Origin: Frankiaceae bacterium
GTDB taxonomy: Bacteria > Actinomycetota > Actinomycetes > JAFAQI01
Direction of reading: 5' to 3'
Assembly: GCA_030840545.1 (NCBI GenBank)
Contig: JAVEEH010000187.1
Span: forward strand, 1 to 5,351
DNA: 5,351 nt
In this document: one piece after another, positions 4,762 to 5,351 of the stretch
Layout of the letters: each line of letters begins with the position of its first letter
Position numbering within the stretch: position 1 is the first letter of the stretch
Position numbers and translations under genes: made by a program
Notes under the pieces: model-generated
Database searches by the model: none
What the model was told of the DNA's origin: nothing
What the model saw: only the letters and a program-made list of their open reading frames with translations

Positions 4762-5351
4762 CGAATCCTGGTCCTGAACTGGCGGGACCTGACGCACCCG
4801 AAGGCCGGCGGGGCAGAGGTCTTCACCGATCGCATCGTCCGGAGCTGGGCCCGCCAGGGGCACGCGGTCACGTGGTTCTGCGCAGCCGTTGACGACCAAC
4901 CCGCCGAGTCGACAGACGCTGGCGTCCGGATGGTTCGGCGCGGCAGTCGGCTGACCGTCTACCGCGAGGCGCGTCAGTTCTACGAGAGCGAGAAGGCCGG
5001 TCGATTCGATCTCGTCATCGACGGGGTCAACACGCGACCGTTCCTCTCGCCGCGATGGGTGCGCGATGCACCGGTCGCGGCGCTCATCCATCAAGTCTGC
5101 CGCGAGATCTGGTGGCACGAAGCCCCGTTGCCGGCGGCGATTCTTGGCCGCTTCTGGCTCGAGCGACGATGGCTCTCGGCCTACGCCGACGTGCCGGTGG
5201 TCACGCCTTCGGCGTCGAGCCGCGCGTCGCTGATCGACTACGGACTGCGCGATGTCACCGTCATTCCGCCGGGCATCGACGTCCAACCCCGGCCGGCCGG
5301 GGTGCGAGAGACACGTCCGACGGTCGCCTTCGTCGGTCGCCTGTCCTCCAA
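4759..5351 (+). CDS. GT4 family glycosyltransferase, N-terminal part (cut by window end)
   Basis: The frame runs from the ATG at 4759 to the window edge without a stop: 197 complete residues of a protein expected to be about 350-400. It begins M-R-I-L-V-L-N-W-R-D-L, then has H-P-K-A-G-G-A-E (13-20), the glycine-rich donor/acceptor loop common at the N terminus of GT-B enzymes of family 4. Further landmarks are D-G-V-N-T-R-P-F (88-95), I-H-Q (110-112), V-T-P-S-A-S-S (148-154), the P-P-G-I-D motif (170-174) and F-V-G-R-L-S (191-196), which opens the C-terminal nucleotide-sugar-binding Rossmann domain. The family's C-terminal E-x7-E motif would lie beyond the window. It probably transfers a hexose from a nucleotide sugar to a growing lipid-linked glycan in the cytoplasm; the sugar cannot be told. 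The start overlaps the upstream stop (TGATG) and has no clear ribosome site, so translation is probably coupled to the flippase fusion. Confidence 0.9.
   Translation, partial: MRILVLNWRDLTHPKAGGAEVFTDRIVRSWARQGHAVTWFCAAVDDQPAESTDAGVRMVRRGSRLTVYREARQFYESEKAGRFDLVIDGVNTRPFLSPRWVRDAPVAALIHQVCREIWWHEAPLPAAILGRFWLERRWLSAYADVPVVTPSASSRASLIDYGLRDVTVIPPGIDVQPRPAGVRETRPTVAFVGRLSS

Noticed and set aside
4654..5286. Minus-strand open frame across the operon junction
   Set aside because: Antisense to the GT4 gene with its GGAE, PPGID and FVGRLS motifs; the product is low-complexity Arg/Asp-rich.

Overview
The window reads as chromosomal DNA from a high-G+C Gram-positive bacterium (Actinomycetota). The supporting signs are a strongly G/C-biased third codon position in every gene, purine-rich Shine-Dalgarno sites, GTG starts, and proteins of actinobacterial type. 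Genus cannot be read from this sequence. It holds four complete genes and one gene cut by the right edge. No tRNA, rRNA, insertion sequence, transposase or CRISPR array was seen.

Layout. Positions 50-844 (+) encode a secreted protein of about 264 residues with right-handed parallel beta-helix character. It converges on an RmlC-type dTDP-sugar epimerase at 929-1513 (-). The 84-bp gap between them holds a very strong GC-rich hairpin (858-900) and a small second hairpin (901-916), which look like a shared bidirectional terminator. Positions 1514-1670 carry no gene but contain a striking 22-bp inverted repeat. At 1671-2432 (-) lies an exported, basic, two-domain beta-sandwich protein with a (Gly-Tyr)8 tract encoded by a 12-bp tandem repeat. 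Positions 2433-2677 are a divergent intergenic region containing three odd-centred palindromes, a 10-bp tandem direct repeat and a -10-like hexamer.

From 2678 rightwards is a glycan-assembly operon. The first gene (2678-4759) is a 693-residue fusion of a polytopic polysaccharide flippase with a GT2 glycosyltransferase of the polyprenyl-phosphate glycosyltransferase type. The next gene (4759 to the window end) is a GT4 glycosyltransferase whose ATG overlaps the preceding stop in a TGATG junction.

Taken together, this suggests a cell-surface or exported polysaccharide locus: the RmlC-like enzyme would shape a deoxysugar nucleotide, the GT2 and GT4 enzymes would transfer sugars on the cytoplasmic face, and the flippase module would translocate a lipid-linked intermediate. 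The two exported proteins of unknown function may act on or associate with the resulting envelope; that link rests on proximity alone. The most noteworthy items are the flippase-GT2 fusion, the Gly-Tyr repeat protein, the 22-bp inverted repeat and the palindrome cluster in the divergent promoter region.
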